Of a DNA stretch of 64,000 bases, positions 7,650-16,805 are shown one piece after another. The notes under the pieces are model-generated. The model worked only from the letters and a program-made list of their open reading frames with translations. It searched no databases and had not been told where the DNA came from. This DNA comes from Streptomyces sp. AP-93. Lineage in GTDB: Bacteria; Actinomycetota; Actinomycetes; Streptomycetales; Streptomycetaceae. The first letter of the stretch is position 1; every line of letters starts with the position of its first letter. The translations under genes and the position numbers were made by a program. The stretch lies in contig NZ_JALGBX010000023.1 of the NCBI RefSeq assembly GCF_022808175.1, forward strand, positions 101,792 to 165,791, read 5' to 3'.

Positions 7650-7960
7650 CCTCATCCTCATCCCCTTCCCGTACGGCAGGTGGACGGGACGACCTCGTGG
7701 AAGGCGCTCGCGGGGAAGAACACGATGGTGTCGTGCTCGGACTCGATGGTGCGGTCGGACTCCGCCGGCTGACCCCCACCCTCGCGGAGCAGGGTGTCGT
7801 ACAGCCGGAGTTGGCCGCCGTCGAAGCGACGGGGCTTGTGGTGGAGCTCGTACACCGCCGACAGGCCGTGCCGACGTCACGGACCCGTGAGGCGTTGGCG
7901 TGGATGCCGTAGTGGCCCCCCTCACCGTGCGCCGTCAGGACCGTCAGGGTGTCTGTGTGC
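7650..7960 (-). pseudogene. frameshifted fragment of a 2-oxoglutarate/Fe(II) oxygenase
   Basis: Read leftward, one frame gives LTAHGEGGHYGIHANASR (7960 to about 7870); the adjacent frame then continues ELHHKPRRFDGGQLRLYDTL and later HDTIVFFPASAFHEVVP down to about 7680. Together these are the middle and end of an SM-20/prolyl-4-hydroxylase-like oxygenase (the FHEV His is kept). The two halves are out of frame and both ends of the protein are missing, so the gene is dead. Confidence 0.65.
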
Positions 7961-8159
7961 CCCTGATTCTCACGATGCCCGAAACCCCGGCGGCGACACC
8001 GTTCGCCATCAGCCCCCGGTGCGGCACGACTACCTGGCCGGAACACGCCGATACCGCACCCGCCACGGCCGGGTCCCGGGGGCGGCCGTGGCGGGGATGC
8101 GGGGGCCAATGGTCGAGCGGCCGCTCCCGAGGGCCAAGGGCAGGGCACCCGTCAGCCCG

Positions 8160-10424
8160 TCAGCCCGTCAGGGACCTCCACATGGTCAGGGGTCGGTCCT
8201 CGACCGTGATCTGGTCCTCGTGGCCGTGGCCGTCGCGGATCACGATGATCCGGTACTGGTCCTGGTGGAACACCCAGAACAGACTCATTCCGTTGATCCG
8301 CTGCATGTCCGGGACCGCGAGGAATTCGTCGACCCGTGTGATCCCGGTCAGTGATCGCCACAGGTCGAGCCCTCGGTCGCCGCGCTCGAGGGCGTCCTGG
8401 TGCATCCTGCCGTCGGCGACCGAGATGAGCCGGTAGACCTGACGACCCATGAGGGTGTGGAAGACCCAGTAGTGGCTCTTGCCGTTCACCCGCTGCATGT
8501 CGGGCACGGGCAGGAAGGCGTCCACCCTTTCGATGCCGCTGAACGAGGCCCAAGCGGAGAGCGAACGGTCCGGCAGGTCGGTCCCGGCCGCCTGCTCGGG
8601 TGGGAGCCCGGACTCGACGCCGTCGGCGATCCAGATCCGCCGGTAGACCTGCCGGCCCTCGACGGTGTGGAACAGCCAGAACCGGCTGCGGCCATTGATC
8701 CGCTGTTCGTCCGGGACGGGCAGGACCGCGTCGACCTTCGTCACCCCGGCGTAGCACGGCCACATGGTCAGCGGCCGGTCGGGGCGTTCGCGGACGTCCG
8801 TGTGCTCGTCCCCGTCGGCGATGGAGACGGTCCGGCAGACGGCGCCGTCGCTGCCCGCCCCATACGCCCAATACCAGCTCTTGCCCTTGTCCCGTTGCAT
8901 GTCGGGGATGGGCAGGAAGGCGTCGGTCGGCCGGACGACCGCGGGCGGCTTGTCGGTGAGCCGGCCGTCACCGAGCAGCCGCAGCAGGGTCAGCGAGGGA
9001 GCGAAGGCGTAGACGGACCCCTCGGTGAAGACGAACTGGCTCAGGCTCAGCTGTGTGGTCTTGCCGGGGGTCTCGTAGCTGAGCTTGCCGGCGGCGCCGA
9101 CCATTCCGTCGGGGCCGGGCTTGTTGGTCCTGTTGGGTGGAAAGTCCGGGCTGTCGATCCACGCCTTCTGGATGAACTCGAACTGCTGCACAAGGTCCGA
9201 CTGGTAGCACACGAAGAGCAGACCGCGCTTCTCGTCGGGCCCTCCGGGGCCCTCCGAGGCGGGGTCGAAGGGCGCGCCGTACGGGGCGCCGCGACGGATG
9301 ATCCGGCGGCGGTCCATCACCGGGTTCTCGTCGAACGGCCGGTCGCCGGGCTTCTCCTGCAGGCCGTCCCGGGGGTTGGTCTTGCGCAGGTGTGAGAAGA
9401 GCGGGGTGATGAAGCCCTCGGGGTCGTTGCGGTAGCCGAAGTCGTTGTCCTCGCCGGCCAGCGCGCTGGAGGGCCGGTCGGCATTCGGGCACGTGGCGAC
9501 GGGGGTGCCGGACCGCCACCGGCCGACGAGGCGGGCCGCCAGCCACTCCGTGGTGGCCTCGGGCGGCACCACCTTGGCCTGCTTGAGCGCCTTCAGCTGC
9601 CCGGCGACCTGGAACCAGAAACCGGGGACGTCCTGGCCGAGCCGGCGCACCACCTGGAAGCTGCCGTTGTCAGCCCAGTCGGGCGTCTCGTGCGGCACGC
9701 CACCGACCCGGTCGTGCCCGACGACGAACTCGCCGGGCGGGATCAGCCGGGTGCCGTGATGTCCCTTGACGTACTCGCGCTTGACGGGGTCCGGCTCGTC
9801 GAAGCCGATGACACCGGGCTCGCTGACGCCGTCCTTGAAGCCGAAGTGCTCCTTCCCCCTCCGGCTGCCGAGCAGGGTGGCGGCGTCCTGCTGGAACACG
9901 ATCACGATCTTGGCCGCGGCGCACGCCTCGCGCTGCTGTCTGACCGTCGCCTGGAGGTCCTGGACGGTGTCCGAGGCGACGGTGAGCACGGCGTGGACGA
10001 CCTGGCCCTTGCCGTTGCCGAAGAGCCACACCTCCGGCGAGCTGTCGCCGGTGTCCCCGAGCGCCCGCTTGTCCGAGCCCTGCTTGAAGGCCTCCATTCC
10101 GCTGCCGGGCTTGACGGAGGGCAGCGGATCCTTGCCGGTCAGCTGCCGCAGGCCCTCGTAGGTGAAACTGACATTGATCCAGGTGGCCTTCAGCGCCTTC
10201 GGGTCGTCGCCGGCCGAGGCCTTCCTGGCCTTGCTGAAGGCGGCGTTGAAGACGGCCACCTGCCGCGTCGTGGAGATCTGCGGTTCCAGCGCCTTGACCC
10301 AGGTGCGCGCCCGCGCCGCGTCCTCGAACTTGAGGAACAGCAGGGTCATCTGGTCCTTCTTGAAGCCGGCGATCACATCACCCTGGATGTCGTCGCTCTC
10401 ACGCAGCTTGAGATCGTCCACCAT
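8160..10424 (-). CDS. DyP-type heme peroxidase with four C-terminal repeats
   Basis: 754 residues. Residues about 8-490 are a DyP peroxidase: the distal GxxDG motif is GFKDG at 195-199, the likely proximal heme His is H345 in FSHLRKTNPRD, and an Arg-rich stretch (RRRIIRRGAPYG, 372-383) supplies the distal Arg. Residues about 500-754 hold four repeats starting near 500, 564, 634 and 699, each with a core like VDAFLPVPDMQR, then NGKSxYWVFHT and a closing RPLxxWxSLxG; they look like hemopexin-type propeller blades. No Sec or Tat signal is present, so it is probably intracellular or exported with a partner. GGAGAG precedes the ATG. It diverges from the copper-radical oxidase gene. Confidence 0.85.
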   Translation of the reverse strand: MVDDLKLRESDDIQGDVIAGFKKDQMTLLFLKFEDAARARTWVKALEPQISTTRQVAVFNAAFSKARKASAGDDPKALKATWINVSFTYEGLRQLTGKDPLPSVKPGSGMEAFKQGSDKRALGDTGDSSPEVWLFGNGKGQVVHAVLTVASDTVQDLQATVRQQREACAAAKIVIVFQQDAATLLGSRRGKEHFGFKDGVSEPGVIGFDEPDPVKREYVKGHHGTRLIPPGEFVVGHDRVGGVPHETPDWADNGSFQVVRRLGQDVPGFWFQVAGQLKALKQAKVVPPEATTEWLAARLVGRWRSGTPVATCPNADRPSSALAGEDNDFGYRNDPEGFITPLFSHLRKTNPRDGLQEKPGDRPFDENPVMDRRRIIRRGAPYGAPFDPASEGPGGPDEKRGLLFVCYQSDLVQQFEFIQKAWIDSPDFPPNRTNKPGPDGMVGAAGKLSYETPGKTTQLSLSQFVFTEGSVYAFAPSLTLLRLLGDGRLTDKPPAVVRPTDAFLPIPDMQRDKGKSWYWAYGAGSDGAVCRTVSIADGDEHTDVRERPDRPLTMWPCYAGVTKVDAVLPVPDEQRINGRSRFWLFHTVEGRQVYRRIWIADGVESGLPPEQAAGTDLPDRSLSAWASFSGIERVDAFLPVPDMQRVNGKSHYWVFHTLMGRQVYRLISVADGRMHQDALERGDRGLDLWRSLTGITRVDEFLAVPDMQRINGMSLFWVFHQDQYRIIVIRDGHGHEDQITVEDRPLTMWRSLTG

Positions 10425-10756
10425 GCTCTCTCCAGAAGATCGACACCTCCACGCCGATGCTGCGCAGAGTAATCAACAACGTATGCGGCACTCCCACTCC
10501 CTCCCGTCCTCCGACTGGCCGATTACGCCGACCGCCTCCCATTCACGCCCCGAATGCGCTGGTAGATGGCGTGCAGAAACCTTTTGGTTGGCCGGAGTCA
10601 CCCGCCTGCACGTCTCGGGGTGACAGCCGACCGGCGCGCCTCAACACTGAAGATCGTCACTGTGCGTGAACATGTGGCAGTCCTGGCGCAGCACGTGTCA
10701 GCCGACGTGTCCCCCAGTCGGAGCGCTGTGCCTTCCTCTCGCCTGCAAGGAGTGCC
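10425..10756. promoter_or_regulatory. divergent promoter region between peroxidase and copper oxidase genes
   Basis: 332 bases separate two divergent starts, so both promoters must lie here. The stretch is less GC-rich in places (for example around 10463-10490 and 10575-10590) than the flanking genes. I see no clear operator palindrome and no reading frame with coding bias. Confidence 0.5.
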
Positions 10757-12733
10757 ATGTCCCGCAGCAATCCGCGCCTACCCGCCCGCCGGAGGCTCGC
10801 CACGGCGATCTCCGTCTGCGCCGCCACCGCGATGGCCTTGTCCATGGCCCTGGCATCGGCAGGCCCCGTACTCGCCCACACGGGTCACGGAGACGAGAGC
10901 GACGCCGTCCCGTACGGCCCCGCCTCCCGGGCGGCGAGCGCACCGGTCACCGTCGACCCGGAGGAGGCCGCGACACTCGGCAAGGAACACGCCGAGGAGC
11001 ACGCCCGCACCCGAATGGCCATGGCCGGCGTCGGCGAGTACCCGCAGACCACCCGCACGGAGCGGCTCAAGGCGCTGACCGCCTCCCAGGAGAAGGCCAA
11101 CGCGTCCTTCGACGCCGCCGAGTTCGGCCGGTTCCGGGAGTACTTCCAGTCCCCGGACTTCGCGGCCCACATCGCGCTGCTGCCCACCGGCAAGGTCCTG
11201 CTGTTCTCCTTCGAACGGATCGAGACCAACCCGCAGAATGAGCCCGCCCCCACCCAAACCATCGGCAAGGAGAACGCCGGCCGCGCCTGGATCTGGGACC
11301 CCGCCAAGGGGACCGGCGCCGGCGCGTTCACCGAGAAGAAGCCGCCGGTCATCAACATGCCCGACGGCAAGAACGAACCCCGCCCGGCCCCGTTCTTCTG
11401 CGCCGGCCACTCCTACCTGCCCAACGGCATGCTCGGCGTCTTCGGCGGGAACCTCGGCGGCAACGGAGGCAGCGGCGCCAAGCTGTCCCTGGTCTTCGAC
11501 CCCTGGGCGGAGGAGTGGTACCTGAACAAGGACATGTCCGTCGGCCGGTGGTACCCGAGCGTGGTCACCGGTGCCGACGGACGCCAGGTGATCATGTCCG
11601 GTCAGTCGGAGCTCGGCTGGGGCACCCCCACCCCGGTCGTCGAGCGCTTCCCCGCCGCGACCCAACAGGTGCCCTTCGAGAAGTCGGTCAAGCCGATCGG
11701 CTGGGGAGTGGACCAGCTCAAGACCGAAGCCCCCTTCAAGTGGGACTACCCGCAGTTGTTCTCGCTGCGTGACGGCAAGATCTACGGACTCGGCCGTTCC
11801 GTGGACCAGCAATGGCTCTTCGACACCGTCGCCGACACCAAGACCGACCTGCCGAACCGCCCGGACATCAACAAGGGCAAGCCGGGCCCGGACGGCGGGG
11901 AGTGGAGGCGCAACTACGGCTCCGCGGTCCCCCTGCCGGCCGGTTTCAGAGGCCCCGACTCGGTCCTGGTCCTCGGCGGCGACCGCAACGACCCGAACAC
12001 CTACCGTCTGGCCGGCGGCAAGTGGAACACCGAGAAGCCCCGCGCCTTCGGCCGTACCCAGGACGACACTCTGCTCCTGCCGAACGGCAACCTGCTCACC
12101 GTCAACGGTGCCTTCGACATCCGCGACTACGGCAACGGGCCGTACAACCCCAACGCCGACCTCAAGTACCGCCAGGTCGAACTGCGCGATGAGAACGGCG
12201 ACTGGAGGCTCGGCCCCGTCCAGCGGCTTCCGCGCGGCTACCACTCCAACGCCGTGGTCCTCCCGGACGGCCGAGTCATGGTCACGGGCGACGAGCTCCA
12301 GCAGCTCGCCAACGACCCCGACATCACCGACAACAACAACGGCAGCATCGAGATCTACGAGCCCGCCTATCTCCACCAGGGCAGCCGCCCCGCGCTCGGC
12401 CTGATCTTCAACCCCAGCGTCGCCTACAACGAGAAGATCACGGTCAGCACCAGCACGCCGGGCGACGTCACCCGCGCCGTCCTGCTGGCCCCGACCACCG
12501 CCACCCACTCGATCAACACCAGCCAGCGTCACCTCGAACTGCGCATCAAGAGCCGCAGCGGCAATTTCCTGGAGCTCCAGGCCCCACCGACCGCCGCCTC
12601 GGCCCCGCCCGGCCACTACATGCTCTTCCTCCTCAACGAGGAGGGCGCACCGAGCAAGGCGGGCTGGATCCAGCTCAAGCCCCCGACGGTCGCCGCGGGT
12701 GCCACCGCCACGAAGGCGAAGGCCGGCGGCTGA
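10757..12733 (+). CDS. secreted copper-radical oxidase (galactose/glyoxal oxidase-like)
   Basis: 658 residues with a Sec-type signal peptide (basic start, hydrophobic core about 14-36, cleavage near LAHT). The body is a kelch propeller, and the end is the DUF1929-type domain of copper-radical oxidases. All active-site residues can be placed: C215 in FFCAGHSYL and Y266 in GRWYPSVV for the Tyr-Cys cross-link, axial Y495 and ligand H496 in RGYHSNAVVLPDGR, and the second His ligand H584 in TATHSINTSQRH. Such enzymes oxidise alcohols or aldehydes and release hydrogen peroxide; Streptomyces GlxA is the best-known relative. AAGGAG lies 5 bases before the ATG. A perfect hairpin follows the stop. Confidence 0.85.
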   Translation: MSRSNPRLPARRRLATAISVCAATAMALSMALASAGPVLAHTGHGDESDAVPYGPASRAASAPVTVDPEEAATLGKEHAEEHARTRMAMAGVGEYPQTTRTERLKALTASQEKANASFDAAEFGRFREYFQSPDFAAHIALLPTGKVLLFSFERIETNPQNEPAPTQTIGKENAGRAWIWDPAKGTGAGAFTEKKPPVINMPDGKNEPRPAPFFCAGHSYLPNGMLGVFGGNLGGNGGSGAKLSLVFDPWAEEWYLNKDMSVGRWYPSVVTGADGRQVIMSGQSELGWGTPTPVVERFPAATQQVPFEKSVKPIGWGVDQLKTEAPFKWDYPQLFSLRDGKIYGLGRSVDQQWLFDTVADTKTDLPNRPDINKGKPGPDGGEWRRNYGSAVPLPAGFRGPDSVLVLGGDRNDPNTYRLAGGKWNTEKPRAFGRTQDDTLLLPNGNLLTVNGAFDIRDYGNGPYNPNADLKYRQVELRDENGDWRLGPVQRLPRGYHSNAVVLPDGRVMVTGDELQQLANDPDITDNNNGSIEIYEPAYLHQGSRPALGLIFNPSVAYNEKITVSTSTPGDVTRAVLLAPTTATHSINTSQRHLELRIKSRSGNFLELQAPPTAASAPPGHYMLFLLNEEGAPSKAGWIQLKPPTVAAGATATKAKAGG

Positions 12734-12757
12734 CACCCGCCGGCACCTCCTGGACGA

Positions 12758-12791
12758 GCCCCCAGCCTGGTCACGGGACACGGCTGGGGGC
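12758..12791 (+). terminator. hairpin terminator after the copper oxidase gene
   Basis: A perfect 10-base stem, GCCCCCAGCC (12758-12767) with GGCTGGGGGC (12782-12791), encloses a 14-base loop 25 bases after the stop. No T-run follows, as is common in Streptomyces. Confidence 0.7.
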
Positions 12792-13066
12792 ACTCCGCGC
12801 GTACCGCCCACGTGAGCCCCGCTGGCCTCAAGCACGTGGAGTCGGGCGGCGGTCTCCGGGTGTCGGGCAATGGCGATTGAGGTGCGCCTGCGCCCGCGCA
12901 GGGGCTACCTCGCAGGAATACTCTGGCCAGAGAGCCTCTGGAACGCCACTCGCACCGCCCCGGCAAGGCACCGTCTCGAATTGCGAGGCAATTCACGCGA
13001 CTTGCGCCGCCATCCTGCCGCACGACATGGTGAATTCGCTTGCCCAAGGCGGTGGTTGGCCCAAGA
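12792..13066. other. non-coding gap with a short palindrome
   Basis: No gene is visible here. CTCTGGCCAGAG at 12921-12932 is a perfect 12-base palindrome in a relatively AT-richer stretch. Its role is unknown. The region lies downstream of both flanking genes, which converge. Confidence 0.4.
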
Positions 13067-13883
13067 TCAGGCTCCGCTGGCGAATCCGGTCAGTGCGGCC
13101 ACGTACTCCTGCGGATGAGTGATGTGGGGGATGTGCCCCGCCCCCTCGATGGTCTGCCGCCTTGCCTGGGGCATGGCTGCGGCCAGCCGGTCGAGGACCC
13201 TTGAGAACCACGCTGGACTCTCGGACCCGCGGCTCAGCAACACCGGCATGGTGCAGACGGCGAGTGCGTCGAGGTCGAGCGTGGCCCAGCCGGGGTCGGT
13301 CTGCTCGTCCAGCCAGGTGGGGGGCGTGCGTCACGAGCGTGCCGCGGAAATCCTCGGGCAGCTGGTCCCACATACCCGGGCCCAGCGCGATTTCCTCCAC
13401 GAACAGGCGCGCGCCCTGCTCGTTCTCCCCCTTGCGCAGGTGGTCCATGGCGGCGTCGACGGAGATCATCGTCGGCTGGAGCTCCCTCATGGACTCCGGC
13501 TCGTCGGCCACGACGGCGATGAGCGGCGGCTCGTGCAGCGTGAGGCTCAGGAACAGCTCGGGACGGCGTGCGGCCAAGGCGAGCACGATCGACGCGCCGA
13601 AGGAATTGCCGGCGGCGTGTACGGGGGCGAGCCCGAGTTGCTCGATCAGCGCGGCGAGATCGTCCTCGTCCTGGCGCCGCGTGCCCTGGCCCGGCACGGT
13701 TTCACTGCGGCCATGGCCGCGGCGGTCATAGGCGACCACGGTGAACGAGGCTCGCATGTCGGCCTCGATGGCGGGCTTCCAGCTGGTGTGGTCGTTCCAC
13801 GACCCGTGGACCCATACGAGCGGGTCGCCCTCGCCGACGAGCTCGTAGTAGAGATCGACACCGTTGGCTCGTACCTGTGGCAT
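13067..13883 (-). pseudogene. alpha/beta hydrolase with a one-base frameshift
   Basis: From the ATG at 13883 (AGGAG 8 bases upstream) the protein reads through the oxyanion strand (LVWVHGSWNDHTSW), AYDRRGHGRSE and the nucleophile elbow GNSFGAS, to LVTHAP. At a run of six G on the + strand (13319-13324) the frame slips; with one base removed, the sequence continues TWLDEQTDPGWATLDL, then MPVLLSRGSESPAWFSRVL and the catalytic-His region IEGAGHIPHITHP. The joined protein would be about 270 residues and complete. Either it is a recent frameshift mutation or a base-calling error in the homopolymer. Ser, Asp-side and His elements are all intact. Confidence 0.75.
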
Positions 13884-13926
13884 GCCATGGCTCCTGAGGG
13901 AGAGGAAGGGCGACGGGTTCCAGTGA

Positions 13927-14832
13927 TCACCCGCCACACTGCTCCCTACCAGTCCCGTCCGGCACCACGTCCGCTGCCACGCCGTCATTGGGCAGGGCGG
14001 ACGCCTCGACCTTGGCGAGGAAGGCAGTGAGGACCTCACGGTAGTGGTCCGGTTCTTCGGCTGAGGGGACGTGGGAGCTCTGCTCGAAGAGGATCCACTC
14101 GGCGCCCGGAATGCCGTCCGCCAGGGGACGGACCACCGCGGGGGTCGTGAGGTCGTGGCGGCCGGAGGTGATCAGGACGGGGAGGTCCAGCTCGCCCAGC
14201 CGGGGGGTGACGTCCCAGTCCCTGAGGTTGCCGGTGACGTCCCACTCCTCGCCCCACATGATCCCGTACACGTCGTGGTTCAGGTGCGTGAAGGAGCGGA
14301 TGAGATGGTCGGGCCAGGGGTCCAGGCGGCAGAGCCACCGCTGGTAGAAGGCCATGGTGGCCCCCTCCTCGTCCCGGGCGATGGCGGCCCGTGCGTCGGG
14401 CGGTAGGGAGTGCTCGAGTCGGCGGGCCTCGGACTCGTACAGGGCCGCACTGGCCAGGGGGCCGGCCAGGGTGAGGCTGGCCAGGCCGACGGGGCGGGTG
14501 AGGAGATACTCCAGGGCCACCTGGGCACCGAAGGAGTGGCCCAGGAGGTGCAGCCGCTCCAGCCCGAGGGCCGACCGGACGGCAGCGACCTCTTGGACGA
14601 AGGTGTCCATGACCCACAACGCGGGGTCGTCCGGATGGTCGGAGCGCCCGCACCCGAGCTGGTCGTAGAAGATCACTGTCCGGTCGAGTGCCTCCAGGTC
14701 GGTCATGTAGTCATGAGGGCAGCCGGGCCCTCCATTGATCACGAGCAGCGGCAGCTCTTCGCCGGGCTCACCCACGATCTTGTACCAGGTGCGAAACCCG
14801 TGGAACGGTACGAAACCCTCGGTGACCGCCAT
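13927..14832 (-). CDS. proline iminopeptidase-like alpha/beta hydrolase
   Basis: 301 residues of the S33 peptidase family. It has the oxyanion motif NGGPGCPHDY near residue 33, DQLGCGRSDHP, the nucleophile in LLGHSFGAQVALEY, the acid in ITSGRHDLTTP and the catalytic His in EQSSHVPSAEEP. It has no signal peptide, so it is cytoplasmic, and is probably an aminopeptidase or amidase acting on small peptides. It lies 43 bases upstream of the frameshifted hydrolase on the same strand, so the two are likely co-transcribed. Confidence 0.85.
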   Translation of the reverse strand: MAVTEGFVPFHGFRTWYKIVGEPGEELPLLVINGGPGCPHDYMTDLEALDRTVIFYDQLGCGRSDHPDDPALWVMDTFVQEVAAVRSALGLERLHLLGHSFGAQVALEYLLTRPVGLASLTLAGPLASAALYESEARRLEHSLPPDARAAIARDEEGATMAFYQRWLCRLDPWPDHLIRSFTHLNHDVYGIMWGEEWDVTGNLRDWDVTPRLGELDLPVLITSGRHDLTTPAVVRPLADGIPGAEWILFEQSSHVPSAEEPDHYREVLTAFLAKVEASALPNDGVAADVVPDGTGREQCGG

Positions 14833-15010
14833 GACGCGCCTCCACGCGAGATGGGCACATCCCCCTCATGGAACAGGTCTCGCCATCCCGCTCAAGCGAT
14901 GTCCGCTGTGAAGACCAAGCGCTCGTTCTCGGCATGCAGCCGGGCACTGGCAAGGGCCCGAAGGCCGGCCCTCGGGATGTGACTCCGACCGTAATCGCCC
15001 GGACAGGCCC

Positions 15011-15664
15011 TTAGTCCGGCCCCGTCCAGTCGAAGGTGATGTGCTTGCTGGACTGGCCTTCCCGGCTCCAGTGGAAGCCGAAGGCATCGGCACGGTCCGC
15101 CGTCGAGCGGCCCCAGGTCGCGACCTGGCCCGGCCCGGTCTCCGAGCCCGGCAGGTTGGTCGATTGGACCCGCGCGCCCTCCGGTGTGGTCGGGCCCGTC
15201 AGGGGCACCGCGCTCGCCTCGACGCGGCCGGGGATCGTGGCACGCCAGCCGCCCAGGTCCTCGTCCACCTCCACTTGGATGGGTGCGAAGTCCATGCCCC
15301 GCATCTCGGCGTCCATCATGGTGACCATTTCGGCGGGCCAGCTGCCCGCCTGGCCCGCGAAGATCATTTGCAAGGCTTCGCGCTGCTCGTTGTCGGCACG
15401 CTCGTCGAGGAACACCGCCGCGTACGAGTCGGTGTGCTCCGCCCACACGTTGCCGACGAAGGAGCCGAGCATGAGCACGTTGAGGCCGCCCAGCGGTACG
15501 TCGCCGTAGTTGCCCTCGCGGATGTGCCAGGCCAGGATTCCGTCGCATTCACCGTAGGTGGGCAGCTGGGCGAAGGAGCAGGGGCAGGGAACATTGCACC
15601 TGCACGTGTCGAACCAGTCTCCGGCCGCATGCCATCTCGGGACGGTCGCTGTCGTCTCGGACAT
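15011..15664 (-). CDS. DUF1326 domain protein
   Basis: 217 residues from an ATG preceded by GGAGGC. The family signature is a cysteine cluster near the N-terminus (WFDTCRCNVPCPC, residues about 16-28) followed by a glycine-rich region (GLNVLMLGSFVGNVW). DUF1326 proteins have no established function; the Cys pattern suggests metal or thiol chemistry. An upstream in-frame start at 15736 exists but would add a poorly conserved extension. A second DUF1326 gene lies divergently 443 bases away, with a DUF2182 gene next to it. Confidence 0.85.
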   Translation of the reverse strand: MSETTATVPRWHAAGDWFDTCRCNVPCPCSFAQLPTYGECDGILAWHIREGNYGDVPLGGLNVLMLGSFVGNVWAEHTDSYAAVFLDERADNEQREALQMIFAGQAGSWPAEMVTMMDAEMRGMDFAPIQVEVDEDLGGWRATIPGRVEASAVPLTGPTTPEGARVQSTNLPGSETGPGQVATWGRSTADRADAFGFHWSREGQSSKHITFDWTGPD

Positions 15665-16107
15665 CTCATCGCCTCCATATGGCCCCGCGCCGGGCAGGGA
15701 ACACGTGGTCGGCAATGCCCCGCCGGACATCACCACAGGCGCTCGACGGCACGGGTCATCACGTCAATTCTCCCCCTGCTGCCGCGATGGGCAAAGCCGA
15801 GCCCGCCGGGGCCGAGATGATCTGTACACCCGTGGCGGGCACGCCTAGCCTTGAAGGGAAGGGCTGGCTCCGCGGACCGGAACAGCGTCCGCTGGGGCGA
15901 GTCGGAGATGAACGCTGCCATCGCGCTGGACAGAACCCCTGATCTGGGCAGCGGGGTGACGTATGCCGCCGCTGTCGGGGGCAGCCCCGGCTCCATGGCC
16001 TGCAGCGTGCCCACCTCGTCGTCCGCGCGCTCCCCACCCGCCACTCTCGACGCCGGCGTCGTCCGCGCCGTCGGACGGCGGAACCCATCCAGCGATCGGG
16101 AGCAGTC
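15665..16107. other. gap between two divergent DUF1326 genes
   Basis: 443 bases that must carry both promoters. I see no recognisable gene: the open frames here show no consistent codon bias and no ribosome binding sites. The start of the right-hand gene is preceded by GGGAGCAGTC. Confidence 0.4.
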
Positions 16108-16728
16108 ATGACGTGGAGTATCTCGGGCAACTACCTGGCTGGTTGTTCATGCGCAATGGTCTGCGGGTGTGCCGTCGACGCGAAGCCGCACGACCCGCAA
16201 GGACGCGAGGAATGTCTCGGGTGCGCCGCATTCCATGTGGCGGACGGGCGCTTGGACGACGTTGACCTGTCCGGGGTGACGTTCGCCTTCTACAACCACT
16301 TCCCCTCCAACCTGACGGCCGGGAACTGGAAGGTCGGCATCGTCGTCGACGAGGGTGCCAGCGACGCGCAAGTCGACGCCATTGAGCGCATTCTGTCCGG
16401 ACGTGAAGGCGGTGCGTTCGGTGAACTGTCGCAGTTCTACGGCGAGTACCTCGGCGTGGAGCGGGCGAGTGTCTCCCTGTCGGACGGAGAGAAGCCGCGG
16501 CTCAGCGTCGGTGGGAAGACGGAGCTCGCGTTCGAGCCTCTTCGCGGTCCCGACGGTGGGCCCACCACGATGAAGAACGCGATGTTCGGATTCTCCCCCG
16601 AGTTCACCCTGGGGCGTACGACCGGCACTTCGAGTGCCTTCGGCCTGTCCTTCGAGCCGGTGTACGGCGAGCAGTCCGACTACACGTTCTCCAGCGAGCA
16701 GCCCGAGGGCGCGCCCGTAGGTCGGTAG
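16108..16728 (+). CDS. second DUF1326 domain protein
   Basis: 206 residues. It carries its own N-terminal cysteine cluster (GCSCAMVCGCAV, residues about 12-23), CLGC at about 36-39, and a C-terminal glycine/serine-rich region (GRTTGTSSAFGLSF). It is divergent in sequence from the DUF1326 protein on the other strand, so it is not a recent duplicate. DUF1326 genes are commonly found beside DUF2182 membrane-protein genes, as here, which suggests they act together. Confidence 0.85.
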   Translation: MTWSISGNYLAGCSCAMVCGCAVDAKPHDPQGREECLGCAAFHVADGRLDDVDLSGVTFAFYNHFPSNLTAGNWKVGIVVDEGASDAQVDAIERILSGREGGAFGELSQFYGEYLGVERASVSLSDGEKPRLSVGGKTELAFEPLRGPDGGPTTMKNAMFGFSPEFTLGRTTGTSSAFGLSFEPVYGEQSDYTFSSEQPEGAPVGR

Positions 16729-16805
16729 CGGCATCGGCCAGTACGTCGAACACGGGAGGAGGACGGTTCGGTCACGGCTTCGGGCGACGCCGACGAGGCC
16801 GCCGC

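Noticed and set aside
7650..8148. Possible complete oxygenase gene on the minus strand
   Set aside because: No single frame carries the full protein; both the N-terminal portion and the C-terminal end are missing and a frame change is needed.
10778..12835. 685-codon open frame on the minus strand opposite the copper oxidase
   Set aside because: It is the antisense shadow of a gene with full catalytic motifs; its translation is Gly/Val/Ala-rich with no family resemblance, as expected from high-GC antisense.
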